From Hippophae tibetana (Eukaryota > Streptophyta > Magnoliopsida > Rosales > Elaeagnaceae): DNA of 64,000 nt. This document shows, piece after piece, positions 45,888-57,396 of this stretch (its first letter is position 1; every line of letters starts with the position of its first letter). The translations under genes were made by a program, and so were the position numbers. The notes below the pieces were generated by a model. That model had not been told where the DNA came from, made no database searches, and saw only the letters and a program-made list of their open reading frames with translations. The stretch spans positions 37,339,452 through 37,403,451 of the forward strand of contig CM072811.1 of the NCBI GenBank assembly GCA_037013495.1. The letters are read 5' to 3'.

Positions 45888-47616
45888 AAAGGAACAAATT
45901 TTCTTCAATTAGAAGGATTATCCACTTCTCTATTCCCTCCTTTTGGACCCACATTTCTATCAACTGAATCTCTCAAATTTACTTCCAACAAAAGATGTTC
46001 AATTTTCCAATAGAGGTGTATGCAATCTTTTGTCCAATAACATGTGTCTTTATGAAAAACACAATACTTGTTGGTATCCCTAAATAGAGTTTTCTTAGGT
46101 TATCACCAATTTACTTTATTGATGGCCTCAATACACTGTATAGCCTCAACCAATGACACATGCAATGCTGGATCTTTGAAAGAAGATAACACTCTCCCCC
46201 TAGAAGTTACAACTAGTTTTAAACGAGAAGGATTAGGACATCTATCCTTATAATGTTTATTCTCTTATTCCCTCTTAGCAGTGATGGGTTTGTCCGTAGT
46301 TCAATTTAACAAACCCTTGGCAAACACCAATTCTCTTTCCACTTTGATGAACTTTTGGGCCTCCTCATAAACCATATCCAGAAATCCTAGAGTGGTTTTG
46401 GTTAATTCAATGAAAGATTTGTGTCCCATTTAATTCCGTTACAGAAAGCTTCAATAGCAATAGAGTCTAGACATTGTGAAATTTCCATTTTCTCCATCTT
46501 AAACCTCTTTATGTAAGTTTCAATGGTTTCACTATTCTCTTGGATAATCGAAAATAAATGATGTGACTTTCTAATTGTCTTGTTGCATATGTAGTTGGTG
46601 ACAAATACTTATATCAAAGCGTCAAAAAAATTTATACACTTGAGCCATAATTCAATTAACCAATGTTATGTTATCTCCTGAAACGTGGCTATGAATAACT
46701 TACAGTACATGGATTCCTTCTTATCTTTCAGGATACTCACAACAACTATGGCCATTTTCATGTAAATGACATGTGCCACTAGGCCTTTTCTCCCCTAATA
46801 GGCGAGACATTTTGGGGCAAAAAAATTAGGGGGTGGTGTCATTAACTTAATAGAATTAGAAAAAGGTAATGCCGATAACTGGTTACACACAGTTTTGATA
46901 TTGATCCAAGGTTGAGTTTTCCCCAACTTTTAAGTGGATCATTCATCTTTTCTTCCATTTTCTCTTCCATTTCTTTAAATTTATCATCAAGGTTACCACT
47001 AGGATGTTCAAGTTATACTTAACATCCCATAGGTACAGAATTCCCCAAACCCAAACATTCTGGTATGGGATATATTTTGTGCAGGATGTTAGGAAGTTGT
47101 GTATATAGGTTTTGGATCCAGATTTGGAATTGGAGTCACAGGTGTATGCTGCTCATCAATTGTATTTGGTCAATACTAGTTGGGATCTTGTGAGATATGT
47201 TTTGATCTTGATGGCTGGTTTGATCCTATAAATGTGGTAGTAGTTTGGAATGAACTTTCAGCCTCCTCTAAATAATCGTCATATATCAACATTGATCTAA
47301 ATTTCTTATTATCATTTTCAGATATAATAAAAGCTTATTGTAATTCTACAACTTGTTTTTCAAGACTCTCTAATTTGATATCTTTTTCACAAGATGTGCT
47401 TTTGGAGGCTTAATTAATAGAATTGGTTATATGTGGAATTTTCCTGGTCATTTTGGTCATACCATCACGAGCTATAGGTCTTATGGGATCATATCCCAGG
47501 CCATTATGTGATGTAATGATTGGTGACATATGAGGTAAATGATCATTAAGGTTGAACTCAGGGATTGGGTGAGTAGGATTTTTCATCAATTTGGGGTGGG
47601 ATCGAGGGCTTGTCAT
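45888..47616 (-). pseudogene. Gypsy gag remnant
   Basis: Minus-strand reading from ATG 47616: a Pro/His-rich N-terminus (SPRSHPKLMKNPTHPIPEF), a helical region (KDIKLESLEKQVVELQ), then decayed capsid. Near the end comes YCVFHKDTCYWTKDCIHLY (about 46080-46020), the C-x2-H...C version of the knuckle found in Ty3/gypsy gag of Tat/Athila type. Many stops. The frame is interrupted by the solo LTR at 45881. Confidence 0.72.
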
Positions 47617-47713
47617 AGTGATAGGAGTGAATTTTCCTGTGACATGAGCTATTTCTCCTAAAATGTAAAATGTAAGGTCTCAAATGCTAACTATAGACTA
47701 AAAAGATTTAAGA

Positions 47714-47730
47714 CCACGTGGTGGACACCA
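47714..47730 (-). promoter_or_regulatory. Primer-binding-site-like sequence of the gypsy element
   Basis: The minus strand reads TGGTGTCCACCACGTGG just inside the 5' LTR. The TGG start is right for pairing with a tRNA CCA end, but it is not the usual iMet site and I cannot assign the tRNA. Confidence 0.45.
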
Positions 47731-47732
47731 AT

Positions 47733-48217
47733 TATATGGAGAATTGCTAGTGTATTAGGGATTCTAGTGAGATGTTAGTGAGAAGCTAAAACTCAGATTC
47801 TTTATTCATCTCATTAATGTGGTATATATAAACATACAAGAGATAAATATCAATGTTACATTGGTAGGCATTCTATTCAAAGTGTCAAAATTGACCTAAT
47901 CATGAGAATTTTACAATTAAAATCAGGTTGCTATGATTAAGTCGCATACGACACCTCTTGTATGGATGCAGAATAGATACATGGGTTACTACCAAGTCAT
48001 TTAATCCCTATGTCTATACTTAATCGCTTGAACGTGAAGTCATGTTTGTATAGGTCATTAGGTACGAGGTACATCTAAAGTCATGTAGTTAGAGTGATCT
48101 ATTACTTAATTATGTCAAATCACCATAAACAAATTGTTTGAAGATGATATTTTCTATAGAAACAAAATAGACTTGGTTCTCAAAACTTCATATATGTTAC
48201 ATGTACAATACCAAACA
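47733..48217 (-). repeat. 5' LTR of the gypsy element
   Basis: Pairs with 37962-38476. On the minus strand it starts TGTTTGGTATTGTACATG, and its inner end is followed two bases later by the PBS-like site. The outer boundary is fixed by the ATATA duplication. Confidence 0.88.
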
Positions 48218-48634
48218 ATATATATGGTTAAATATAATTTTTGTAACTTTTAATTTACTTTTATCAAAAACACTTCAATTGAAATGCCAAAAGAAAAGTT
48301 TTCTTAGAGATAAACAATACAAATGTTTTTTTTTTACATTGGAAAATTATACGGGGCAATTAAACGAAATAAAATTAGAAAATTGAGATAATATTTTTTA
48401 GTTAAAAGTTAAAAAAATATATTCAATGCTATGCTATGAACTAAGATAAAGTAAAATCTAAAATAGCATAGCTTTAGTGATATTACTAAGTAATAATTCA
48501 ACGATATAATCGGCCAAAGTTGGACGGAAATTTTGTTTTCATTGCTTTTAATTTACTTTCATAAAAACAACACTTTAATTTTAAATGCAAAAAGAATAAG
48601 GTTTTCTTAGAGATAAAAAATAGAACTGGGAACT
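48218..48634. other. AT-rich spacer between gypsy and copia insertions
   Basis: No gene. A loosely duplicated motif (TTTTCTTAGAGATAAA, near 48299 and 48602) suggests an old local duplication; the second copy is next to the copia insertion site. Confidence 0.45.
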
Positions 48635-48851
48635 TGTTGGCATGTGAGTAATATGGCAGACAACATGGAAACAACAATGCAGGAATTATGACAGATAATC
48701 AGCAGACAAGAATAATAGTGGGAAATTAATATTGTTATAATTTGTTTACTTTCCGTTTTTTTTTGTATACAAATACTATACATTTGTACATAAAGATTAG
48801 AACAGAAATAATATGAAATATACATGATAATTATCAGAGAATATTTTGACA
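48635..48851 (+). repeat. 5' LTR of copia D
   Basis: 217 bp, TG...CA ends, ten substitutions relative to 54085-54301 and no indels. GTATACAAATACTATACATT near 48765-48785 is the likely TATA region; no other signal is clear. Confidence 0.96.
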
Positions 48852-48866
48852 TGGTATCAAAGCAGG
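48852..48866 (+). promoter_or_regulatory. tRNA-iMet primer-binding site of copia D
   Basis: TGGTATCAAAGCAGG begins at the base after the LTR's terminal CA; one mismatch to the plant copia consensus over the first 12 bases. Confidence 0.9.
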
Positions 48867-48929
48867 TTATTGGTGACTAATGAAACTACCTGCTCATTTC
48901 TGATGGAACTACCATTTTGATTTCTCATT

Positions 48930-49022
48930 CTGATTTGCTGATTTGTTGATTTGTTGATTTACTGATTTGCTGATTTCTGAATTCTGATTTCTGATTTCTG
49001 ATTTCTGATTTCTGATTTCTGG
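48930..49022 (+). repeat. TGATTTC/TGATTTG short tandem repeat in copia D leader
   Basis: A run of 7-8-bp units (TGATTTGC, TGATTTGT, then TGATTTC repeated) lies in the untranslated leader; more TCTGATTTCT units recur near 49100-49120. A polymorphic microsatellite inside a retrotransposon leader. Confidence 0.85.
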
Positions 49023-49713
49023 TGTGGCTGTTGATTGTAGCTACTGTTTTCGTTTTTACTGAGTTCTGATCTCTGGTTTATATTTGTCCAGAAGCTGTTT
49101 CTGGTTTCTGATTTCTTATTTCTGAAACCGATCAGTTGCAATACTGGAAAAAAATAACATCAAGTAAAACAACAACATCAGTACAAAGAACATTGTTGTA
49201 AGGTGTAACAACAAAATTTGAGGGGATAGGTAGACAGTGCATCCTCACCAGTGCTACGACCATCTAGTATTCAGAGTCACCACTTCTGCTCAACGTCAGT
49301 TCCGCCGTCGCAACCTCAATAGAACACTTCAGGGAGCCATACTGATCTAGCTGCTCATTCGAACCACTCGTGAAGCTGTCACAGTTAGCCAATGTCTCTT
49401 ACTCGTTGGGGCTGGTGTAATCTCTCTACATACCAGTCTAGCAGCTATCGTGGAGAAACTTGGAACGAAGAAGAAGAAGAGCGCCGCTTCACAGAGATGG
49501 AGGACCAGGTAGAGGGCTGACTCCGGCTGGATGCTTGTAGTCGGCTAGGGTTCTTCCATCAGAAAAAGAGAGGCACCGCAGAGGGCAGCGTGAAGAAGAC
49601 GCTGCAGAGGGCAACGTGAAGGAATCGTAGAGGGCTACGTGAGAGCTGCACGAATGGAGAGGGAAATGTGATTTAGGGTTACAAAGAGGGCTGCGAAAAT
49701 GATTTAGGGTTAC

Positions 49714-50730
49714 ATGGAGGAATCTAGAGATTTAACTACCAATTTCATATTGGAAGATTTGACGGCGAAAATGACGGAAGTTTTAACTAGAGCTCAGATC
49801 AGCTCACAACCTCCGCCAACTGAAGCGTCGACTGCTCCCATTAGTATCAAGTTGGGAGGATCCAACTATGCCTTATGGTCCCAGGTGGTGGAGATGTATA
49901 TCTCTGGCAAAGATAAACTGGGATATATTAATAGGGACTTTCCTCAACCTGTTGAAACCGACCCCTCATTTAGGAGATGGCCTACTGAAAATGCCATTGT
50001 CAAAGGATGGTTGATCAATTCGATGGACCCCTCCTTAATTGCAAATTTTATCCTATTCCCAACTGCAAAACAGGTTTGGGATTCGGTGGCTACCACTTAC
50101 TATGATGGGACAGACACGTCTCAGGTGTATGATCTTCACCGTCAAGTTACTCGTACGAAGCAAGCGGGTGGATCCATTGAAAAATACTACAATGACCTTC
50201 AAGGGTTGTGGCGTGAAATTGATTTATGTCGTCCTAATCCAATGGAGTGTGCGATTGATATACAAAAATACAACTCCATCGTACAGGAAGATCGAGTGTA
50301 TACCTTCCTCGATGGACTTGATGATAGATTGGATAAAACTCGAAGTGATGTGCTTCAGATCAAACCATTCCCTACGGTGGAACAAGCCTATGGATTCATC
50401 CGTAGGGAAGAGGTCAGGCAGACCGTGATGATCACAGGTGTAGATACGACACCCGGAGCAGTTATGGCTTTTAAAGGGGTCAAGGGACACCATAATCTAA
50501 TGCCACCAAAAACAGGAACTTCCTTGGGTAGCAAGAAATCCACGGGAAATCCACCATCTCTTGACATGAAATGTGGCCATTGCGGAAACTCCAAACACAC
50601 CCATGAAAACTGCTTCAAACTACATGGGTATCCAGAATGGTGGAATGATCTTCAAGCACGGAAGAAACGGGAAACCACTGGGCGAGCCACTGTGGCTACC
50701 AATAATGCCTCACTATCCCTTACTTCTTAG
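49714..50730 (+). CDS. Copia D Gag polyprotein
   Basis: 338 residues. Gag-N motif KLGGSNYALWSQVVEMYI (about residues 46-63), followed by WPTENAIVKGWLINSM, AKQVWDSVATTYYDG and LHRQVTRTKQ of the UBN2-type capsid domain. The zinc knuckle CGHCGNSKHTHENC (C-x2-C-x4-H-x4-C, about residues 286-299) runs into KLHGYPEWW. It forms virus-like particles and packages element RNA. It ends at TAG 50728-50730, in the same frame as pol. The ATG at 49714 is the first one in frame after the leader and matches the usual start just before the Gag-N domain. Intact as read. Confidence 0.88.
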   Translation: MEESRDLTTNFILEDLTAKMTEVLTRAQISSQPPPTEASTAPISIKLGGSNYALWSQVVEMYISGKDKLGYINRDFPQPVETDPSFRRWPTENAIVKGWLINSMDPSLIANFILFPTAKQVWDSVATTYYDGTDTSQVYDLHRQVTRTKQAGGSIEKYYNDLQGLWREIDLCRPNPMECAIDIQKYNSIVQEDRVYTFLDGLDDRLDKTRSDVLQIKPFPTVEQAYGFIRREEVRQTVMITGVDTTPGAVMAFKGVKGHHNLMPPKTGTSLGSKKSTGNPPSLDMKCGHCGNSKHTHENCFKLHGYPEWWNDLQARKKRETTGRATVATNNASLSLTS

Positions 50731-53700
50731 GCCGAATCTTCCCAGGATCCAGGTATTTCAAGTAAAGAATTTCACATCTCTACTCGTAGTGATAAGGAGG
50801 ATTGGATTCTGGACTCTGGAGCTACAGATCATATGATATTTGACCCAAACGATCTCTCAAAAACAACCCAGCCAAGACGGAGTCGTGTTGCCAATGTAAA
50901 TGAGGTCACTTATCCAGTTACAGGAGCTGGAACAGTGACCTTATCTCCTTCATTATCATTATCTAATACTTTACTTGTATCCTCTCTGTCAAACCGACTA
51001 ATGTATGTAAGTCAGGTCACTTCAGATCTTAACTGTGTAGTACTGATGTATTCTACTTTTTGCCTTCTACAGGATATTCTCACCAAGGAGATCATTGGGC
51101 ATGGTACTAGGAGAGGAGGGCTATATTATGTGGATGACCTCAGTTCAGGAAGAGCCAATCATATGCAAAACATTGTTGGTAACAAGGAACGACAGATTTG
51201 GCTATGTCATCGTAGATTTAGGCATCCATCATTCGGGTATTTAAAGCACCTACTCCCCAGTTTATTTTCAAATATCACACATTCAGATTTCAAATGTGAT
51301 ACTTGTATCCTAGCAAAAAGTCATAGGGTGTCTTATCTTATGAGCATGAATAAAAGTGTGACTCCTTTTGCTTTAGTACATTCTGATGTTTGGGGACCTT
51401 CCCCGGTCATTACGTCATCGGGTCATCGTTGGTTTGTTATTTTTGTTGATGATTGTACACGAATGACATGGCTTTACCTTCTCAAACATAAAGATGAAGT
51501 ATTTGCTACATTTCACCTGTTTCACACCATGGTTCAGACATAATTTTCTAAAAAAATTAAGATACTTAGGTCTGATAATGGAGAGGAGTATGTCAATCAA
51601 CAATTTCGGACATACTTGGACAACCATGGTATTCTCCATGAAACCTCGTGTTCACAAACCCCACAACAGAATGGGACTGCGGAGAGGAAGAATCGGCATA
51701 TTTTAGAAACGGCTCGAGCCTTACTAATCGGTGCACATATGCCTAATATATACTGGAGTGATGCTATTACTACAGCGGTGTATCTACTAAATCGTATGCC
51801 CACAAAAACCTTACAATTTCAGACTCCATTAAAGATGTTATCTGATCATCTTCCTTTGCCTACTATTTTGATACTTCCGCCCCGAATTTTTGGATGTGTT
51901 GCTTTTTTCCACCTCCATAAAAATCAACGAACTAAGTTGGATCCATATGTTGTCCGTTGTGTGTTCTTGGGGTATGGTGTACAAAAAAAGGGTTATCGAT
52001 GCTATGATCCAATTACTAAAAGAACCTATATTACCATGGATGTCACTTTCCTCGAATCAGAATGTTTTTTCCCATCACCGGTATCCAATTCCACTCTTCA
52101 GGAGGAGAGTTATGGTGAAGAACGAAATTGGCTTGATGTTGAAATATTAGACATTAGTCCAACATACTCGGATCATGCCAATCATATGGAGGATCCAGTA
52201 TCTAGACCCAAGCTTGAACTTCCAAGAACTGAAGCTGAAGTAGTAATTAAATCTCCAGAAGATGAAGTGGTTGATGTACCCATCCACTCCCTAGTACCCA
52301 ATGATCCTCCTGCTGAGAATACTCCTGAGGTAAGCTATCCTATCAAACCTTTACAAACTAATGCTATAGATACATCTGTTGGTTATGTTTTACCTTTCAG
52401 ACACAATCGAGGCAAACCTCCAAATCGATACTCCCCAGAAAGAGAAGAACGAAAATCCAAGTATCCAATAGCAAATTATGTATCTACTCAAAGGTTATCA
52501 AAACCTATCAGGGCATTTGCACAAATACTCTCCTCGTGTCAAATTCCAAGTAGCATTGAAGAAGCCTTATCTGATCCAAAATGGACTCAAGCTATAAAAG
52601 AGGAATTTGAGGCATTGCAAAAGAATAACACATGGGTGTTAAGCGAGTTGCCTCAAGGGAGGAAGATGGTAGGATGCAAGTGGATTTTCTCCATTAAATA
52701 TAAAGCAGATGGGTTAGTTGATCGATACAAGGCGAGACTTGTAGCAAAAGGATATACACAGAAACACGGGATAGATTATCAAGAAACCTTCTCACCTGTG
52801 GCTAAACTAAAAACCGTTAGAGTCTTGTTATCTCTTGCGGAAAATTTAGATTGGCCATTGCACCAACTTGACGTAAAAAATGCCTTCCTTCATGGTGATC
52901 TTGAGGAAGAGATTTATATGGATATCCCACCAGGATATACTGTTACAACAGGAAAAGAAACTGCATGTAGATTACAATGAGCATTGTATGGAAAAAATCA
53001 CCTCGAGCATGGTTTGGTAGGTTGAGTTCAGCAATGAAGAAATATGGGTTCCAACAAAGCAACTCTGATCATACTCTTTTCCTAAAACATCGATTAGGGA
53101 AGATAATAGCCCTTATAGTCTATATAGATGACATGATCATTATAGGAGATGATAAAGAAGAAATCTCTAAGCTTCAAGAACAATTGTCAAATGAGTTTGA
53201 AATGAAGAATTTGGGAGGGCTCAAATACTTCTTAGGTATTGAGGTAACAAGATCAAAACAAGGCATATGTCTTTTCCAAAGGAAATATACTCTGGACCTA
53301 CTGGCAGAGGCAGGACTACTAGATTGTAAACCTGTCGATATTCCAATGGTTCAAAATCATAAACTCGGAGAATATGTGGACCAAGTACCAACAGATAAAC
53401 AGAGATATCAACGGTTAGTAGGTAAACTCATATATTTATCTCATACTCGACCTGATATTGCTTATGCTGTGAGTGTCGTGAGTCAGTTCATGCACTGCCC
53501 AAGTGAAGACCATATGGATGCGGTCATGCAAATACTTCGTTATTTAAAGTCCTCCCCTGGGAAAGGACTTATGTTTTCAAAGAATGGTCAATTGGAAGTC
53601 CTTGGATATACAGATTCAAACTGGGCAGGGAATATGAAGGATAGGAAATCTACTGCTGGGTACTTCACTTTTGTGGGGGGCAATCTTGTTACATGGAGGA

Positions 53701-54080
53701 GCAAGAAGCAAAAGGTAGTTGCCTTATCTAGTGCTGAAGTTGAATTTCGAGGAATGGTCAAGGGAATATGTGAGCTCCTATGGTTGAAAAAACTTCTAAC
53801 TGAGATTGGTGTTGCTCCTAACTCTGAAATGAACTTATTTTGTGATAACAAAGCAGCCATTGCCATCTCTCACAATCCAGTTCAACATGATCGCACGAAG
53901 CACGTTGAAGTGGATCGGAACTTCATCAAACAGAATCTTGAAGAAAAGATTATTAAGCTTCCATTTGTTAAGTCAGAAGATCAATTGGCTCATATACTCA
54001 CAAAATCTGTGTCTACAAAGAACTTTTACAACTCACTTGACAAGTTGGGCATAAGAGACATATATGCACCACCTTGAGGG
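50731..54080 (+). pseudogene. Copia D Pol polyprotein (protease, integrase, RT, RNase H), broken
   Basis: Protease DWILDSGATDHM near 50803. Integrase zinc region CHRRFRHPSF...CDTCILAKSH (51207-51320), core HSDVWGPSPV at 51379, VIFVDDCTRM at 51437, SDNGEEY at about 51572 (D,D,E all present). [16 protein letters not shown] at 52728, [17 protein letters not shown] at 52870, catalytic YIDDMIIIGDD at 53121. RNase H GYTDSNWAG at 53605, FCDNKAAIAI at 53840, TKHVEVDRNFIKQN at 53898; the stop is at 54075-54077. Lesions: the TAG at the gag end, TAA at 51541-51543, TGA at 52978-52980 and a frameshift near 52990. Otherwise complete. Confidence 0.93.
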
Positions 54081-54084
54081 AGAG

Positions 54085-54301
54085 TGTTGGCATGTGAGTA
54101 ATATGGTAGACAATATGGAAACAACAATGCAGGAATTATGGTAGATAATCAGCAGACAAGCATAATAGTGGGAAAATAATATTGTTATAATTTGTTTACT
54201 TTCTGTTTTCTTTTGTATACAAATACTATACATTTGTACATAAAGATTAGAAAAGAAATAATATGAAACATACATGATAATTATCAGAGAATATTTTGAC
54301 A
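54085..54301 (+). repeat. 3' LTR of copia D
   Basis: 217 bp, matching the 5' LTR base for base except ten substitutions; preceded by the purine tract GAGGGAGAG and followed by the GAACT target duplication. Confidence 0.96.
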
Positions 54302-54306
54302 GAACT

Positions 54307-57300
54307 TTGTAATATTTGCAAATTATATTGGGTTTCTTTTTTTGGGAGAGGGTATGATTTTCACATGTAATTAACATGATAATAATAAAGATAATAAGAT
54401 AAGAAATAAGATTAACATATTAGATAATTTTATTTAATTCTATATCTTTTTTATATACTTTATCGATAATTATTTAAGTTATAATCATTTTTTATATAAT
54501 ATTACTTATTATAAGTAATATAAAAATTGGTATTTTTTTTGTTAATTATATTAAGTCTTATTTTTTCATGAAATAAGTAATATAAATTAAATAATAAATT
54601 ATTAATAATTAAAATATTAAAAATTATGTATACTAAATTATTTTTTAAATTCAAATTATTTATAAATAATAATTATTTTTTATTAATTATCTTAAATCTA
54701 TTTTTATTAAGTAATACATTATCAATATCAAAAATGTATAACATTTTTTAAATTATAATTATTTTCATCTTTTTAATACAAGATTATTCGTTATTATTTT
54801 GGGGTTAGTTATCTTAAATCTTATTTTTTTATCAATAAATTAATATTAATTAAATAATAAATTATTAATAGCTAAAATATTTACAATCATTTAAATTTAT
54901 ATTTGTTTTTATACAAAATTATTTATCTTAAATAACATAAAAATTATCATTATTTTGATTAATTATCTTGTCTTATTTTTTTATTAATTATATAACAAAT
55001 TATGGTTTATGTTGTATGGTATAACCTAGGGGTGTCCATAAACCAGACCGAACCAAAACGTAAAATCGGACTGGATCGGACCAAATCGAACGGTTTTACT
55101 AATCAAACGGCCCGATCTGGTTTGTACTAATTTTAAACCGTTCGAATCGGACCAGTTTAATAATATATTAAAAATTTCACATTATTCTTCATTAAATTAT
55201 AAAAAAATCAGACCAAACCGTTTTATAAATCAAACAGTCTGGTCTGGTTTTTATTTCTTAAAACCGTTTCAAACGGTCCGGTCCGATCTGAGTAATATGA
55301 ACGATCCAATTTGGTTTAAAAAAATTTAGACAAGATCGGATCGGACCAGACCATGAACACCCCTAATATAACCTTCTTTAGAGTTTCATTTTTAAACCCT
55401 TATGGATATATGGATATATATATATATTCTTATAACTTAATGAACATATGTTTTTTTAATTTTATAAGAAAATGATCATTTTTTTTACTATAAGGTTAAA
55501 AGTAAAACCAATTAAATAACTAGATTATTTATATACAAATAAATTATTAGTAGCTAAAAGTATTTATATTTTTTTTATGCAAGGTTATTTACCTATTTAA
55601 CATAAATAATTATCATTTTTTAATTAATTATTTTAATTATTTTTTATTAATTAAGCAATATACTATTAGTAATTAAGATATTAAAATATTTATATTACAA
55701 TTAATTATCTTTTTTAATACATGGTTATTTATCTTAAGTAATTTAAATAATAATTATTTTAATATTAATTATATTATGTATTTTTTTAATAATTAACTAA
55801 TAAATTATTAGTAGTTAAAATATTGATAATTATGTAGATTAAAAATTAGTTACCTTAAATAACATAAAAAGTTATTATTTTTTTAATTAATTATCTTATA
55901 TATTATTTGTTTTATCAATTAATTAATATGAATTAATTAATATAATATATTATTAGTAATTAAAATATTGATAATTTTATATATTATAATTATTTATTTT
56001 TTATACCATATAATTTATTTTAAATAATATAAATAATTTTTTTCATGATTTATTATCTTAAGTCTTATTCATTTATCAATTAATTAATAAATTAATATGA
56101 GTATGCATTTATTTAACGTGATATTATTTTGTTTTTATTTTAGAATTTATTTATGATCCAAATGTACTCTCTACCTAAAATATAATAAACATGTAAAGTT
56201 AATTTAATAATATACTTAATAATATATTAATAAACTAAAAATATAATAATATATATATATATATATATTCAATTTAATTTAATTATAAATATTAAATGAA
56301 TTTAAATAAAAAAATAAAATAATATTTAAAAAGTTAGAAAATAAAATATAAAATATATGAAATCGTAACTTTTAAATTATTTTGTTGATGAAAATTTCAT
56401 ACCTTGAATTATCCTTCAAATTTCAAATATTCTCTATTAAATTTTTAAGACAAATCACAATTTTTTAATATATAAGATTAATTATTGTAAGTAATATACA
56501 TAATTACTAATTTTTTATTAATTATCTTAATTTTTATTTTCTACTAATTAATTAATATATTTAAAAAATTATATAATAATTAATTATCTTTTTTATACTA
56601 GATTAAATAATAATCACTTTTTTATAATTAATTATCTTATATAACTTTTTATCGAATTAAGTAATAAGTTATTAATAATTATAATATAATTAGTTTTTAT
56701 AGTTAATTATCTCGTATAATTTTAAGTTATTAATAATTATAATATAATCACTTTTTTATAGTTAATTATTTTATTTCTTTTTTTCAATTTATTAATAATT
56801 ATAAATTAATTAATAAATAGTTAATAGTTAAAATATTAATAATTTTTTAAATTATAATTATTATCTTTTTAAACAAGTTAATTTATTTTAAATAATATAA
56901 ATAATTTTTTTTCAATTTATTATTTTAATTTTATTTGTTTATAAATTAATTAATAAATTGAGAAGAAACACGTAAATTTAATAATATATTTAAAATATAA
57001 TAATTTTAATTTGTATAATATATTAATATACTAATAATATAATAATATAGATAAATTCAATTTAATTATTTAACATTCAATTAATTTAAATAAAATAAAA
57101 TTACAAAAATAAAATATAAAATATAAAGAAAATGAAAATAAAAAATATTAAATTATCATATCTTAACTATTATATGTCTTTGCTATATGTAATCTATGGC
57201 AATCAAATCTCAACTGTTTAATTATTCTGTTGGCCAAAATTTTCTCCTTGAATTATCATTCAAATTTCAGATCTTCTCTATTAAATTTCTACAACAGATC

Positions 57301-57396
57301 ACATTTTGTAATGTCAATCTTAAATTTTAAAATATCTTTTGGCTATTTCAATCCACAATTTGTGTTGAAATATTTTTTCAAAACGGAGTTTCAAAA
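54307..57396. other. Very AT-rich intergenic region
   Basis: Long stretches built from TTAATTAT, TAATAAATTATTA and similar runs; apart from the MITE at 55027-55365 no gene or element is recognisable. A (TA)n tract lies near 56250-56269. The last 100 bp would hold the promoter and 5' UTR of the gene at 57397. Such DNA may act as a matrix attachment region, but that is inference. Confidence 0.5.
55027..55365. mobile_element. hAT-type MITE (339 bp)
   Basis: Terminal inverted repeats TAGGGGTGTCCATAAACC and the complement of ATGAACACCCCTA (13 of the first 15 positions pair), plus many internal ACCGAACC/GGTCCGGT-type subterminal repeats. It is flanked by GTATAACC (55019-55026) and ATATAACC (55366-55373), an 8-bp target duplication with one mismatch. 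Size, 8-bp duplication and TAGGGGTGT ends fit non-autonomous hAT elements. No coding capacity. Confidence 0.9.

Larger units (their letters stand above)
37962..48217 (-). mobile_element. Ty3/gypsy retrotransposon, complete insertion but pol-deleted
   Basis: LTRs at 37962-38476 and 47733-48217 share one orientation, with TGTTTGG...CCAAACA outer ends. ATATA precisely flanks the element (37957-37961 and 48218-48222). On the minus strand the order is 5' LTR, PBS-like site, gag (47616-45888), a nested solo LTR, the C-terminal half of a gypsy integrase (about 43980-43250), a 188-bp tandem array, about 3.9 kb with antisense coding-like sequence, polypurine tract GGAATAGAGGAG (about 38478-38490) and 3' LTR. 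No protease, RT or RNase H motif was found, so the element carries a large internal deletion or was built non-autonomous. Antisense ORFs plus a 3' tandem array recall Tat-lineage elements. Confidence 0.88.
48635..54301 (+). mobile_element. Ty1/copia element D, near-complete and young
   Basis: 5667 bp with 217-bp LTRs (48635-48851, 54085-54301) starting TGTTGGCATG and ending ATTTTGACA, flanked by a perfect GAACT duplication (48630-48634, 54302-54306). PBS TGGTATCAAAGCAGG follows the 5' LTR and purine tract GAGGGAGAG (54076-54084) precedes the 3' LTR. Ten substitutions separate the LTRs (about 4.6 per cent), making this the youngest element here. Gag and pol lie in one frame from 49714 to 52980 apart from three stops, then shift frame. 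All copia domains are present, but this copy is no longer autonomous. Confidence 0.96.

Noticed and set aside
55027..55365. Dense inverted GGTCCGG/CCGGACC repeats, first considered as a CRISPR-like or satellite array
   Set aside because: Repeats are irregular, and the whole interval has hAT-type ends and an 8-bp duplication; this is plant nuclear DNA.
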